Shown here piece after piece: positions 18,550 through 27,915 of a stretch of DNA of 64,000 nt (position 1 is the first letter of the stretch; the number at the start of each line of letters is the position of its first letter). The stretch is from Gammaproteobacteria bacterium. GTDB taxonomy: Bacteria > Pseudomonadota > Gammaproteobacteria > SZUA-229. The DNA is taken from positions 1 through 64,000 of the forward strand of contig JAPHRO010000024.1 in the NCBI GenBank assembly GCA_026195895.1, in the 5' to 3' direction. The translations under genes and the position numbers were made by a program. The notes below the pieces were generated by a model, which searched no databases, had not been told where the DNA came from, and saw nothing but the letters and a program-made list of their open reading frames with translations.

Positions 18550-20055
18550 ATGGAATTTTCAGTAAAAAGCGGCAGCCCTGAAAAACAGCGCATTTCCTGT
18601 GTTGCAGCCGGCGTATTCGAGTCCCGCAAATTATCACATTCAGCACAAATACTGGATGAAGCCTCGGGCGGTTATATCGCCAATCTGATTCGCCGTGGTG
18701 AATGCGAAGGCAAACTGGGGCAAACCCTGCTACTGCACAACGTACCCAATACGCTCTGTGACCGTGTCTTACTGATTGGTTGTGGCCGAGAAAAAAACTT
18801 TAACGCCAAAGCCTTCCATAAAACCAATGAAATGGTTGCCCGATTTCTTGATGAGCGCGGCGCCACCGAGGTTTTCTCCTGCCTGACGGAACTCACCGTA
18901 AAAAATAAAGAGACAGCCTGGAAAGTCAGCCATGCGGTACAGGCAACGGAAGATGCCCTGTATCATTTTGACCAGTTGAAATCGAAAAAAGAAAGCAGCC
19001 GACGCCCGCTGCGCCGGGTTGTGTTCAGTGTTCCCAGTCGCCGTGAATTGCCCGAGGGAGAGCAGGCAGTGCGCAATGGAATGGCCATTGCTTCCGGCAT
19101 CACGCTGGCGAAAGACCTGGCCAATTTACCGGGCAATATCTGTACCCCTACCTATCTTGCGGAACAGGCCAAAGCACTGAATAAAACCTATCGCGAGTTC
19201 AAGGTAAAAATTCTGGAAGAAACCGATATGGAAAAACTCGGCATGGGCGCCCTGTTATCGGTTGCTCGCGGCAGTCGCCAGCCGGCAAAACTCATCGCCA
19301 TGGAGCATAAGGGCGGTGATAAAAACCAGAAACCCATCGTACTGGTAGGCAAAGGCGTAACTTTCGATTCCGGGGGTATCAGCCTTAAACCCGGTGCAGC
19401 CATGGATGAAATGAAATTCGACATGTGTGGCGCCGCCAGCGTATTTGGCGTCCTGAGTGCCTGCGCCGAATTGCAGCTACCGATAAATGTGGTCGGTCTG
19501 GTGCCCGCCACTGAAAACCTGCCCGATGGCCTGGCCACCAAACCCGGTGATATTGTCACCAGCATGTCGGGCACCACCATCGAAATTCTTAACACCGATG
19601 CTGAAGGCCGGTTAATTTTGTGCGATGCCTTAAGTTACGCGGCAAAATATGATCCCGACACAGTCATCGATATCGCCACCCTCACCGGTGCCTGCATTGT
19701 CGCACTGGGCAATCATCCAGCCGGCTTACTGGGTAACCATAGTCCACTGGTTAACGACTTATTAAGTGCCGGTAAAACCGCCAATGACCGTTGCTGGGAA
19801 CTGCCGTTGTGGGATGATTACCAGGAACAGCTCGACAGTAACTTTGCTGACATTGCGAATATCGGTGGCAAAGAAGCCGGTACGATTACTGCGGCCTGTT
19901 TCCTGTCACGCTTTACCAAAAAATACCGCTGGGCACATCTGGATATCGCCGGCGTTGCCTGGAATTCGGGTAAAGCCAAAGGCGCCACTGGCCGCCCGGT
20001 GCCATTGCTGATGCAGTATATTTTTGATCGCATGGAAGATATGGGCGCCAAATAA
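18550..20055 (+). CDS. pepA: Leucyl aminopeptidase (M17)
   Basis: PepA is a cytosolic dizinc aminopeptidase; E. coli PepA also binds DNA in Xer recombination and carAB control. The 501 residues contain Lys268, Asp273 and Lys280 in VGKGVTFDSGGISLKPG, Asp291 in MKFDMCGA, and the M17 signature NTDAEGRL near 350. A ribosome-binding site TTGGAG lies just before the ATG. It heads pepA-holC-acidic protein-valS, the usual gammaproteobacterial order. Confidence 0.95.
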   Translation: MEFSVKSGSPEKQRISCVAAGVFESRKLSHSAQILDEASGGYIANLIRRGECEGKLGQTLLLHNVPNTLCDRVLLIGCGREKNFNAKAFHKTNEMVARFLDERGATEVFSCLTELTVKNKETAWKVSHAVQATEDALYHFDQLKSKKESSRRPLRRVVFSVPSRRELPEGEQAVRNGMAIASGITLAKDLANLPGNICTPTYLAEQAKALNKTYREFKVKILEETDMEKLGMGALLSVARGSRQPAKLIAMEHKGGDKNQKPIVLVGKGVTFDSGGISLKPGAAMDEMKFDMCGAASVFGVLSACAELQLPINVVGLVPATENLPDGLATKPGDIVTSMSGTTIEILNTDAEGRLILCDALSYAAKYDPDTVIDIATLTGACIVALGNHPAGLLGNHSPLVNDLLSAGKTANDRCWELPLWDDYQEQLDSNFADIANIGGKEAGTITAACFLSRFTKKYRWAHLDIAGVAWNSGKAKGATGRPVPLLMQYIFDRMEDMGAK

Positions 20056-20060
20056 TCACT

Positions 20061-20495
20061 ATGAGCCGCGTCGATTTTTATATTCTTCCCGATCAAAGCA
20101 AAAACAGCCTGCAACATTTTGCCTGCAGGTTGACCGATAAAGCCTGGCAACAGGGCCATCGTATCCTGATTCAGACAGACTCGGCTGAGGACAGTCGTAT
20201 GCTGGACGATATGTTATGGGTATTCAGCGACGGTAGCTTTATACCCCATGCGGTTGTTGATGCCTCGGACAATAAAGCACAACCGGTATTGATCAGTCAT
20301 CTGCCACAGGGCGTTGATCAGGGAAGGTTCCAGCTTATGATCAATCTGTCATCCCGGGCGGCTGCACAGGATCAGTTCGAACGTATTGCTGAAATTCTCA
20401 ACCAGGAACCGGCACGTAAAAAAACCGGCCGCGAACATTACAAAATATATCGCGAAAAAAACTACGCGCTTAACCATCACGAGATCAAACAATGA
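20061..20495 (+). CDS. holC: DNA polymerase III subunit chi
   Basis: HolC (chi) links the clamp loader to SSB-coated DNA. The 144 residues show the family pattern: VDFYILPD at the start, LACRLTDKAWQQGHRILIQT-type helix-strand region, DDMLWVFSDGSFIPH, and the C-terminal REHYKIYREKNYALNHHEI. It begins five bases after pepA and overlaps the next gene by 4 bp. Confidence 0.9.
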   Translation: MSRVDFYILPDQSKNSLQHFACRLTDKAWQQGHRILIQTDSAEDSRMLDDMLWVFSDGSFIPHAVVDASDNKAQPVLISHLPQGVDQGRFQLMINLSSRAAAQDQFERIAEILNQEPARKKTGREHYKIYREKNYALNHHEIKQ

Positions 20496-20893
20496 ATAGC
20501 CAGCGATTTGATGACAGCATCCCAACATTGACCGAGATCGTAGCGCCGGGTGATGATTCGATGAAGAATCATTTTGATGCCAGTTGCCTGGATGATATGG
20601 ATGACAATGAAATACTGGAAACTGATTCCATCGACGACGCCATACTTAATGAAGAATTTAAAATTGATGCGGCTATCGAAACCGATGCCATGGATTCGCA
20701 CTCCATCGATATACCTGTGCGGGTAGACGAGCAGAAAACAGGCGCCGCTGCAGACATCAGCGAACTGCATGCCACCATCGAATTGCTCATCGACGACGCC
20801 CTGAAAGAAACCCTGCCCAGTATCGAACAGCAACTCAAACAGCAACTATCCGAAACGATTATTAAAAAACTGTCGCAGCAACTGGACGCATAA
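20492..20893 (+). CDS. Acidic protein of unknown function between holC and valS
   Basis: A 133-residue, Asp/Glu-rich protein with no membrane segment. Near the N-terminus it has [12 protein letters not shown], a short motif seen in several proteobacterial proteins of unknown role (including DUF2486-like proteins; this assignment is from memory and tentative). The middle is rich in D, I and E and is probably disordered. The last 45 residues ([16 protein letters not shown]...LSQQLDA) look helical and amphipathic. The 4-bp overlap with holC suggests a coupled product. Confidence 0.65.
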   Translation: MNSQRFDDSIPTLTEIVAPGDDSMKNHFDASCLDDMDDNEILETDSIDDAILNEEFKIDAAIETDAMDSHSIDIPVRVDEQKTGAAADISELHATIELLIDDALKETLPSIEQQLKQQLSETIIKKLSQQLDA

Positions 20894-20922
20894 TTCCCTG
20901 CGCCAGTTATTCGCCCTACCCT

Positions 20923-20946
20923 CCGTACCGCCCCATACGGTATAAT
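20923..20946 (+). promoter_or_regulatory. Possible valS promoter -10 box and small hairpin
   Basis: A perfect TATAAT at 20941-20946 lies 34 bp before the valS ATG. Just before it is CCGTA-ccgcccca-TACGG (20923-20940). No clear -35 is visible at the standard spacing, so this is a weak call. Confidence 0.4.
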
Positions 20947-20979
20947 CCCGCTTCTTTTTCGACTGATTTTAAAGCCAAT

Positions 20980-23751
20980 ATGGAAACAACCTACAACCCG
21001 CAATCCATTGAACAAAAGTGGTATCAAACCTGGGAAGACAAGGGCTACTTCGAACCCAGAGAAAATGCTGATGGCGGCAGCTATTGCATCATGATTCCAC
21101 CGCCCAATGTCACCGGCACGCTGCACATGGGCCACGCCTTCCAGGACACCATCATGGATGCCCTGATTCGCTACCATCGCATGAAAGGTGATAACACCCT
21201 GTGGCAGGCAGGCACCGACCATGCCGGTATCGCGACACAAATGGTTGTAGAACGCCAGTTGGCGGCGGAAGGCAAATCCCGCCATGACCTTGGCCGCGAG
21301 GCTTTTATCGACCGCGTCTGGGACTGGAAAGAACAGTCCGGCGACACCATCACCAAACAGCTCCGCCGCATGGGTGGCTCACTGGACTGGGCCCATGAAC
21401 GTTTCACCATGGATGATGGTTTATCCGAAGCGGTGCATCGCGTATTTGTACAGCTTTATGATGAGGGCCTGATCTATCGCGGCAAGCGTCTGGTGAACTG
21501 GGATCCCGTACTGCACACCGCCGTATCCGATCTGGAAGTTATTGCCGAAGAAGAAACCGGTCATTTATGGCATATGCGCTATCCACTCAGCGATGGTTCC
21601 GGCCAGCTGGTGGTGGCGACAACGCGTCCGGAAACCATGCTGGGTGATACCGCGGTTGCCGTGCATCCAGACGATGAGCGCTACAAAAACCTGATTGGTA
21701 AAACCATTACGCTGCCGCTGGTGGGCCGCGAAATACCCATTATTGCCGATGATTATGTCGATCCTGAATTTGGTACCGGTTGCGTAAAAATTACGCCGGC
21801 CCATGACTTCAACGACTATGAAATGGGTAAGCGTCACGATCTACCGATGATTAACATCCTCACAGTAGACGCCTGCATCAACGATGAAGCGCCGGAAAAA
21901 TACCGTGGCTTTGATCGTTATGAAGCCCGCGACATGATTGTCCACGATCTGGACGAACTGGAATTACTGGAAAAAATTGCCGATCATAAATTAATGGTGC
22001 CGCGCGGTGACCGTTCCGGCGCAGTGGTTGAACCTTATCTGACCGATCAGTGGTATGTAAAAGTTGAACCGCTGGCCAAACCAGCGCGCGATGCAGTGAC
22101 TAATGGCGATATTAAATTTGTCCCCGAAAACTGGAACAAAACCTATTTCGAGTGGATGAATAATATTCAGGACTGGTGCATTTCACGCCAGATCTGGTGG
22201 GGCCATCGCATTCCCGCCTGGTACGACGCAGACGGCAATGTGTATGTTGCCGATAGCGAAGCCGATGCGCGTAAAAAATATAAGCTGGCTGATGAACTTG
22301 TACTAACCCAGGACGAAGATGTTCTGGATACCTGGTTCTCCTCGGCACTCTGGCCCTTCTCGACTTTAGGCTGGCCGGAAAACACCAAACGCCTGCAACA
22401 GTTCTATCCCACCAGCGTACTGGTCACCGGTTTCGATATTATTTTCTTCTGGGTTGCCCGCATGATTATGATGGGACTGAAGTTTATGGGTGATGTGCCG
22501 TTTAAAGAAATTTACATTCATGGCCTGGTGCGTGATTCCGAAGGCCAGAAAATGTCCAAGTCGAAGGGCAATGTACTGGATCCTATTGACATCATCGACG
22601 GTATCGAGCTGGAAGCGCTGGTGCAAAAACGCACCACCGGTTTGATGCAGCCGAAAATGGCGAAGAAAATTGAAAAAGCCACCCGCAAACAGTTCCCGGA
22701 GGGTATTCCTTCATTTGGTACCGATGCCCTGCGCTTCACCTTTGCCGCACTGGCAACTACTGGTCGTGATGTAGTACTGGCGCCGGAACGTATCGCCGGT
22801 TATCGAAACTTCTGCAATAAAATCTGGAATGCCACGCGCTATGTGTTGATGAACACAGAAGATAAAGACACCGGCATTAATAACAGCAATGTCGAATTGT
22901 CACTGGCAGACCGCTGGATTATTTCCCGATTACAGCACGTAACTGGGCGCATAAATAATCACATTGATACTTATCGCTTTGATCTGGCGGCCCACGACTT
23001 ATATGCCTTTGTCTGGGAAGATTATTGTGACTGGTATCTGGAATTATCCAAGCCGGTGCTGATGAAAGATCAATATGGTGAAGCTGCCAAACGCGGTACT
23101 CGCCAGACGCTGGTACGAGTACTGGAAAGCATTCTGCGATTGAATCATCCGTTTATGCCATTTATTACCGAAGAATTATGGCAACGTGTTGCGCCCTTAG
23201 CCGGTACGGAAGGCGACACCATCATGTCGCAAAACTTCCCCCAGACTGATGCAGCACAAATTGACTCCAGCGCGGAAGAAGAACTGGAATGGGTAAAAAC
23301 CTTTATTATGGGTATTCGCCGCATTCGTTCAGAAAGCGATATTCCGCCGGGCAAACCATTGCCACTGATTCTGCAAAATGCCAGCGCACAGGACAGGCAG
23401 CGCTTCGAAAACAACGAAGCATTTATCACCACCCTGGCCAAACTTGAATCAGTAAGCTGGCTAAGCAATGATGAAACGGCACCCGAATCATCCACGGCGC
23501 TGGTCGGTGAAATGAAATTACTGATTCCACTGGCCGGTCTTATTGATAAAAATGCAGAACTGGCGCGACTGGATAAAGAGATTGGCAAACTGGAATCGAA
23601 TCTGGAAAAAAGTAATGCCAAATTAAAAAATCCTGCCTTTGTCGACAAGGCACCAGCAGCCGTAGTAGATAAAGAGCGTGCTCGTGTGGCCGAAATGGAA
23701 TCAGCATTAGAAAAATTACAGGAACAGTTGAAGAAAATTTCAGCTTTATAA
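20980..23751 (+). CDS. valS: Valyl-tRNA synthetase
   Basis: A class I synthetase charging tRNA-Val. The 923 residues carry the HIGH-type motif [14 protein letters not shown] (41-54), the editing domain (about 200-340, with [13 protein letters not shown]), the KMSKS motif in [10 protein letters not shown] near 527, the anticodon-binding domain, and a C-terminal coiled coil (about 860-923). Length is close to E. coli ValRS (951). Confidence 0.96.
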   Translation: METTYNPQSIEQKWYQTWEDKGYFEPRENADGGSYCIMIPPPNVTGTLHMGHAFQDTIMDALIRYHRMKGDNTLWQAGTDHAGIATQMVVERQLAAEGKSRHDLGREAFIDRVWDWKEQSGDTITKQLRRMGGSLDWAHERFTMDDGLSEAVHRVFVQLYDEGLIYRGKRLVNWDPVLHTAVSDLEVIAEEETGHLWHMRYPLSDGSGQLVVATTRPETMLGDTAVAVHPDDERYKNLIGKTITLPLVGREIPIIADDYVDPEFGTGCVKITPAHDFNDYEMGKRHDLPMINILTVDACINDEAPEKYRGFDRYEARDMIVHDLDELELLEKIADHKLMVPRGDRSGAVVEPYLTDQWYVKVEPLAKPARDAVTNGDIKFVPENWNKTYFEWMNNIQDWCISRQIWWGHRIPAWYDADGNVYVADSEADARKKYKLADELVLTQDEDVLDTWFSSALWPFSTLGWPENTKRLQQFYPTSVLVTGFDIIFFWVARMIMMGLKFMGDVPFKEIYIHGLVRDSEGQKMSKSKGNVLDPIDIIDGIELEALVQKRTTGLMQPKMAKKIEKATRKQFPEGIPSFGTDALRFTFAALATTGRDVVLAPERIAGYRNFCNKIWNATRYVLMNTEDKDTGINNSNVELSLADRWIISRLQHVTGRINNHIDTYRFDLAAHDLYAFVWEDYCDWYLELSKPVLMKDQYGEAAKRGTRQTLVRVLESILRLNHPFMPFITEELWQRVAPLAGTEGDTIMSQNFPQTDAAQIDSSAEEELEWVKTFIMGIRRIRSESDIPPGKPLPLILQNASAQDRQRFENNEAFITTLAKLESVSWLSNDETAPESSTALVGEMKLLIPLAGLIDKNAELARLDKEIGKLESNLEKSNAKLKNPAFVDKAPAAVVDKERARVAEMESALEKLQEQLKKISAL

Positions 23752-23771
23752 AAAAACTGAATAGCCAGGAC

Positions 23772-23807
23772 CATTAACACAAACGATTTTTTCGTTCAGG
23801 GTTAATG
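23772..23807. repeat. Nested inverted repeat after valS
   Basis: CATTAAC (23772-23778) pairs with GTTAATG (23801-23807), and inside AACGA (23782-23786) pairs with TCGTT (23792-23796) around a T-rich loop. It lies 20 bp after the valS stop and just before the next gene's ribosome-binding site. It may be an mRNA processing or attenuation structure. Confidence 0.55.
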
Positions 23808-23834
23808 ACAACAATGACTTCGAGGGATAAATCC

Positions 23835-24389
23835 ATGAATGTAGCACCCGAAAAACAGGCCCAGATTACCCAGATTCACGCCGGACTGATTGTCACCGTG
23901 GTTAAATCACTCAGTGATCCTTCGATGATGCCAGGGCTCGAACAGGCGCTAAAAGTTTCTGAGGAAAATGGCTGGGCTAGTCTGGTAGCCGCTATACGAA
24001 AAATAATTAAGGGTAGCCGCGATGCAGGCATTATTCAGGGCCTGGATGAAGAAGACAGCATTATCGTTGATGCTATTCTGCGAGGCATACAGAATCCCGC
24101 GACATTACCCAATCCCGAACAGGAAGCGGATGCCACTCTGGCTGCCCCCATGTTTGCCCAGCTGATTCATGGCGCTGCAACCGGTGATACTAATGCCCTG
24201 TCCATGCTTGGCCAGATGGCTGAACAGATGTCCAGCACGCAAGGCGATATGGCTCGCTTCAGCACACTGATTAAACCCATGGTAGATGGTGAACGTGACG
24301 TGGATAAGCTATGCAGTAAAATTGGGCCACAGGGCGAATCGCTGGTGGTATCAATTCTGAATGAACTGGCCAAACTGGACTCGCACTAG
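23835..24389 (+). CDS. Hypothetical soluble helical protein
   Basis: I do not recognise this 184-residue protein. It is predicted soluble and mostly helical, with segments such as QITQIHAGLIVTVVKSLSDP, WASLVAAIRKIIKGSRD and DSIIVDAILRGIQNPATLP, and no catalytic motif. The start at 23835 is preferred over 23805 and 23814 because CGAGGGA precedes it by seven bases and the upstream ATG lies inside an inverted repeat. It follows valS and converges with the adenylate cyclase homologue; no terminator is evident in the 61-bp gap. Confidence 0.7.
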   Translation: MNVAPEKQAQITQIHAGLIVTVVKSLSDPSMMPGLEQALKVSEENGWASLVAAIRKIIKGSRDAGIIQGLDEEDSIIVDAILRGIQNPATLPNPEQEADATLAAPMFAQLIHGAATGDTNALSMLGQMAEQMSSTQGDMARFSTLIKPMVDGERDVDKLCSKIGPQGESLVVSILNELAKLDSH

Positions 24390-24450
24390 TTCGGATATTC
24401 TGGACGAACTGTTTAGCTGTTACAGGCTGGAATTGTCTGAATGTCCTCAG

Positions 24451-27150
24451 CTATCCGTATAGTAAATGATCGAGCCGGTTTTCAATATTGCGTTTGTATT
24501 TTAGAAAATGCACAAACTGAATATCTTCTCGATGTTCAACACCATACAGGCGCAATGGCACATCAAGATCCGTAATATAAACGGGCCGGCGACCTTCACC
24601 CCTCATACGGGCCGACAAATATTGCACGCATTCCGCCAGCACCTGATCACCGTATTCGCCATAATTGAATTCCCGGCCATCACAAATCAAATTGATCTGA
24701 TCCCCCTCTTCATGACCAACAACAGTCAGTTTTATTTCAATAAATCCCCGTTCTGCACTAATTGATTCTGCACCGATGGGATAAAACTCAAGCCCGCCTA
24801 ACTGATTAACTGAAATCTGCTGAATTTCTAATGATGGTAATTCGCGATTCTGGTAATTTATATTTTTTAATCGATTGCGAATATTGCGTATCACATACAG
24901 CCAATGCGCAACATAGGATTCTCGCTCAAACCACGGCTGTCTGTTTTTCCATAGCGAGCCTTTTTCATCCAGTACCCAGGTCGTGCAAGTGCGATGACTA
25001 AGCTGATAAAAAACCTGTACTACATTTTGTTTGTTTCTTTGAAAAATCTGCCGCAGGGGTGTTTCGGTTAATGCGAAACGCTCTAATGCATAGGGCTTGA
25101 ACTCTCTATTTGGCTGTTCCAGATAACGGTATAATGCTTTTTCATCGCCCATCCGTTGCTGCATCAGAACATCATCATTCGCTTCAACAAAATAGTAATC
25201 GGCTGCGAGCCGAACAATAAATCGACCGCTATACTGTTTCTTTATATAAAAGAATTCCACCAGTTCTTCATAGACCTGTTCTATGCGTTGCGCCAGAAAA
25301 GTGCTTTCACCTGCCGCATAGCCAAAGGCCTGCAACCCTGGTGGCTTAACTGAACTGGACAGAGGCGCATGATGAGTCCATTCACACAAACACTGTAGAA
25401 CGCCATCATTCCCACTATAGGATTGCGTATAAACATCACCCCAGCTATTCAGAATTAACTGTTCACAGTTTGTTGCCAGGTTCTCAGATTTATCTCCAAA
25501 ACTTAGAAAATCTATATCCCCCCCCATCAATTCCAGTTTTTTTCGGTGTTTTTCTTCCAGTAGTAAATTAACAAAAACTATTGACCGTAGGGGATGAACG
25601 GGATGATCAAACACATGCAGCGGAATCTGGCTAATCACATCCGGATTCATTTGCTGAATTAATATTTCCAGTACATGATGTGCCTCAATTTGCTTAACCT
25701 GTTTCATTGGGCAATCAACAGAAACCTGTGTCGAACTATCCACCAGTCGATTTAACCATGCCCAGGTAATCAGCGCCAACAGACTGCTAAAACCATGAAT
25801 AACTTTTTCTTCACCTTGTTCCAATTGCAGAACAAATGCCCACTGGCCATGGTTCCAGCCATCCATTTCATGTCGTATTAACACTCGCCCCTGCACCATT
25901 TCCTGGCGTGAACGCACATTATAAACTGGTACTCTAGACTCAGTATCGGATAGAAAAACCATCATGTTTCGAACAATACTGTTTAGATCTTCCTGCAATT
26001 CTTCAGCAGGAGACGTTTCATTATATTTGCTAACAATACGACTAAAAACCAGTCTGATTTCAGAAAACAATGCCTTGTTGATTTTAAGGTAAGCATGCAC
26101 ATCAAGTGGTTTCAATCTCAGTATTGACTGAGCACTTCCTTGCTGGGTAGACAACAGGTTTAAAAATGAATCAGATACATTTTTCACATACTGACGCAAT
26201 TGGTTAAACAATCGCATAACTGGCATCTGGTGTTCAGTATGATCGAGTTCTTTGACGGCTTGCAGAATTAGCTGCTGATAAATACGATCAGGATATGCAG
26301 CTTCTATATTTCTATCTGCGGAATATATCTGCAGTTTTAAGCGCCAGGCTGGGCCCTCAATTTCGGGCCAGTTTTTCTGCTTCACCAAAAGAAGCAATAA
26401 ATTGAGCCAGCTATTTTCTGGTTTCTGGTAAATTGAATGAATGCATTTAATAGCCTGTTTCAATACATCGTTTTGATTTGCCTGCGCCAGGCCACCAATA
26501 TCTATAAATTCTTTTTCATTTACAAACCGGGCTGATTTTATGTGCTGAACAAATTCAGTATATTTATCTTCTTTATCTGGCGGTACCAGCCACCAGACTG
26601 GATATTTACCCGCCAATAAAAAACTTTCCGCATAAAATGCATCTAAAAATATTCCTGATGAAACATACTCCGATGTTTCATCTACAAAGTCACAAACCCT
26701 GTCTGAACCAGTTAATTGTGCAGTTAGAATTAAATCTCGTGATTTTAGCCAGAGCAAAACACGCTGTAATTTGTCATTTAACTCCGTACACTGATCCGGC
26801 TTCAATCCAGGAATATGAATTAGCCATAATTTAAGCTGGCCATCAATAACATTACGCTGTATATAAATTGACTCGATTATTGTATTGCGTAGTGCTGTTT
26901 CCTGTTCATATTTGAACCGATTATTAAGCTGATTGGCTATATTTATCAGTGACTTTTCTGGTTTATACCCATAAATTCCGGCTGGGGTATCAGCCCCATT
27001 GAAACCGGGCAATAAACGATTGTTGATTTGAAATAGTAATGGGATCAACTGTAAAGCAGATTGCTGCGCTGACTCATATTGCTCATAAAAAAGCTCGAGA
27101 CACTTTTCGTTTCTTGATAAAAAAGCCTGTCGTGCGTCAGTAACTTCCAT
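24451..27150 (-). CDS. Class I adenylate cyclase homologue, probably catalytically inactive
   Basis: The 899-residue protein aligns by eye along its length with class I (enterobacterial-type) adenylate cyclase CyaA. Shared segments are LLPGFNGADTPAGIYGYKP (47-65), FLDAFYAESFLLAGKYPVWW followed by LVPPDKEDKY (168-197), FIDIGGLAQA, ITWAWLNRLVDSSTQV, and a distal DFLSFGD...NSWGDVYT region. At the site where E. coli CyaA has GSTSSVGQ...SSDLDIWVC, this protein reads IYIQRNVIDGQLKLWLIHI (96-113 region). The Gly-Ser pair and both catalytic Asp are therefore replaced, the Asp by Gln and Lys. The frame is intact and long, so this looks like a maintained pseudoenzyme, not a decaying gene. It lies three bases downstream of a double-receiver gene. 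Confidence 0.75.
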   Translation of the reverse strand: MEVTDARQAFLSRNEKCLELFYEQYESAQQSALQLIPLLFQINNRLLPGFNGADTPAGIYGYKPEKSLINIANQLNNRFKYEQETALRNTIIESIYIQRNVIDGQLKLWLIHIPGLKPDQCTELNDKLQRVLLWLKSRDLILTAQLTGSDRVCDFVDETSEYVSSGIFLDAFYAESFLLAGKYPVWWLVPPDKEDKYTEFVQHIKSARFVNEKEFIDIGGLAQANQNDVLKQAIKCIHSIYQKPENSWLNLLLLLVKQKNWPEIEGPAWRLKLQIYSADRNIEAAYPDRIYQQLILQAVKELDHTEHQMPVMRLFNQLRQYVKNVSDSFLNLLSTQQGSAQSILRLKPLDVHAYLKINKALFSEIRLVFSRIVSKYNETSPAEELQEDLNSIVRNMMVFLSDTESRVPVYNVRSRQEMVQGRVLIRHEMDGWNHGQWAFVLQLEQGEEKVIHGFSSLLALITWAWLNRLVDSSTQVSVDCPMKQVKQIEAHHVLEILIQQMNPDVISQIPLHVFDHPVHPLRSIVFVNLLLEEKHRKKLELMGGDIDFLSFGDKSENLATNCEQLILNSWGDVYTQSYSGNDGVLQCLCEWTHHAPLSSSVKPPGLQAFGYAAGESTFLAQRIEQVYEELVEFFYIKKQYSGRFIVRLAADYYFVEANDDVLMQQRMGDEKALYRYLEQPNREFKPYALERFALTETPLRQIFQRNKQNVVQVFYQLSHRTCTTWVLDEKGSLWKNRQPWFERESYVAHWLYVIRNIRNRLKNINYQNRELPSLEIQQISVNQLGGLEFYPIGAESISAERGFIEIKLTVVGHEEGDQINLICDGREFNYGEYGDQVLAECVQYLSARMRGEGRRPVYITDLDVPLRLYGVEHREDIQFVHFLKYKRNIENRLDHLLYG

Positions 27151-27153
27151 AAC

Positions 27154-27915
27154 TCAACTGACATCTCCAGTAAAATAATTATCAATTCGTTTCACAAAAT
27201 CTGCAACCTTAAACGGCTTGACAATATAGTCGTTAGCACCTGCACTCAACGAGCCTTTCACATCAGCAGCATCGGTACTTGCCGTCAACATGAGCACTGG
27301 TGTTCTTTGCCATATTTTTTTACTTCGTATATGTGACACCAGTTTTACTCCATTCATTCCTGGCAAACCAATATCCAGTAATACCAGTTTCGGAGGCACC
27401 ATCGAGTTTATTAAATTATAAGCCCGTAATCCGTCATCAGCGACTATCAGTTCCACCTGCTTTTTATAGAGCAACGACATGACCAACTGCCGAACAACCG
27501 GATCATCCTCTACCAGAAACACCGCTTTTTTATGTGCAAACAACATCAAATGCTTTATAAACTCCATACCATCGTAAGGCTTTACTGCAAAATCACTGGC
27601 CCCACTATGCCTGGCTTTTTCAATAGCAGATTTATTTTCAATACTACTAACCAGCATTATTATATAGGCACGATCACCTGATTTAGTCTGACGAATTCTG
27701 CGACATAATTCAAAACCATCACCATCATCAAGTTCACCGTCGATGACAATAAGATTTACCTCATCGACGCCGCTGGCATTGTCTTTTTCAGCAATAAAGG
27801 CCAATGCCTGCTCAGCGGTTTTTATTATATCGATACGATCAAATCCCTGTTCTCCAAATGCAGATCTTACCTGCATTTCTGAACCTGGTTTAGAATCGAT
27901 AATTAGTATGCTCAT
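27154..27915 (-). CDS. Response regulator with two receiver domains and no output domain
   Basis: The 253 residues are two REC domains in tandem. REC1 (about 2-128) has phosphoacceptor Asp59 (VIDGELDDGDG) and Lys112 (VKPYD), but its acidic pair is reduced to one Asp (IIDSKP). REC2 (about 131-250) has VEDDP at 135-139, Asp181 (LLDIGLPGMNG), Thr211 (MLTAS) and Lys233 (VKPFK). There is no DNA-binding or enzymatic output domain. It overlaps the upstream transporter gene by 4 bp and precedes the adenylate cyclase homologue by 3 bp, so a signalling partnership with the latter is likely. Confidence 0.88.
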   Translation of the reverse strand: MSILIIDSKPGSEMQVRSAFGEQGFDRIDIIKTAEQALAFIAEKDNASGVDEVNLIVIDGELDDGDGFELCRRIRQTKSGDRAYIIMLVSSIENKSAIEKARHSGASDFAVKPYDGMEFIKHLMLFAHKKAVFLVEDDPVVRQLVMSLLYKKQVELIVADDGLRAYNLINSMVPPKLVLLDIGLPGMNGVKLVSHIRSKKIWQRTPVLMLTASTDAADVKGSLSAGANDYIVKPFKVADFVKRIDNYFTGDVS

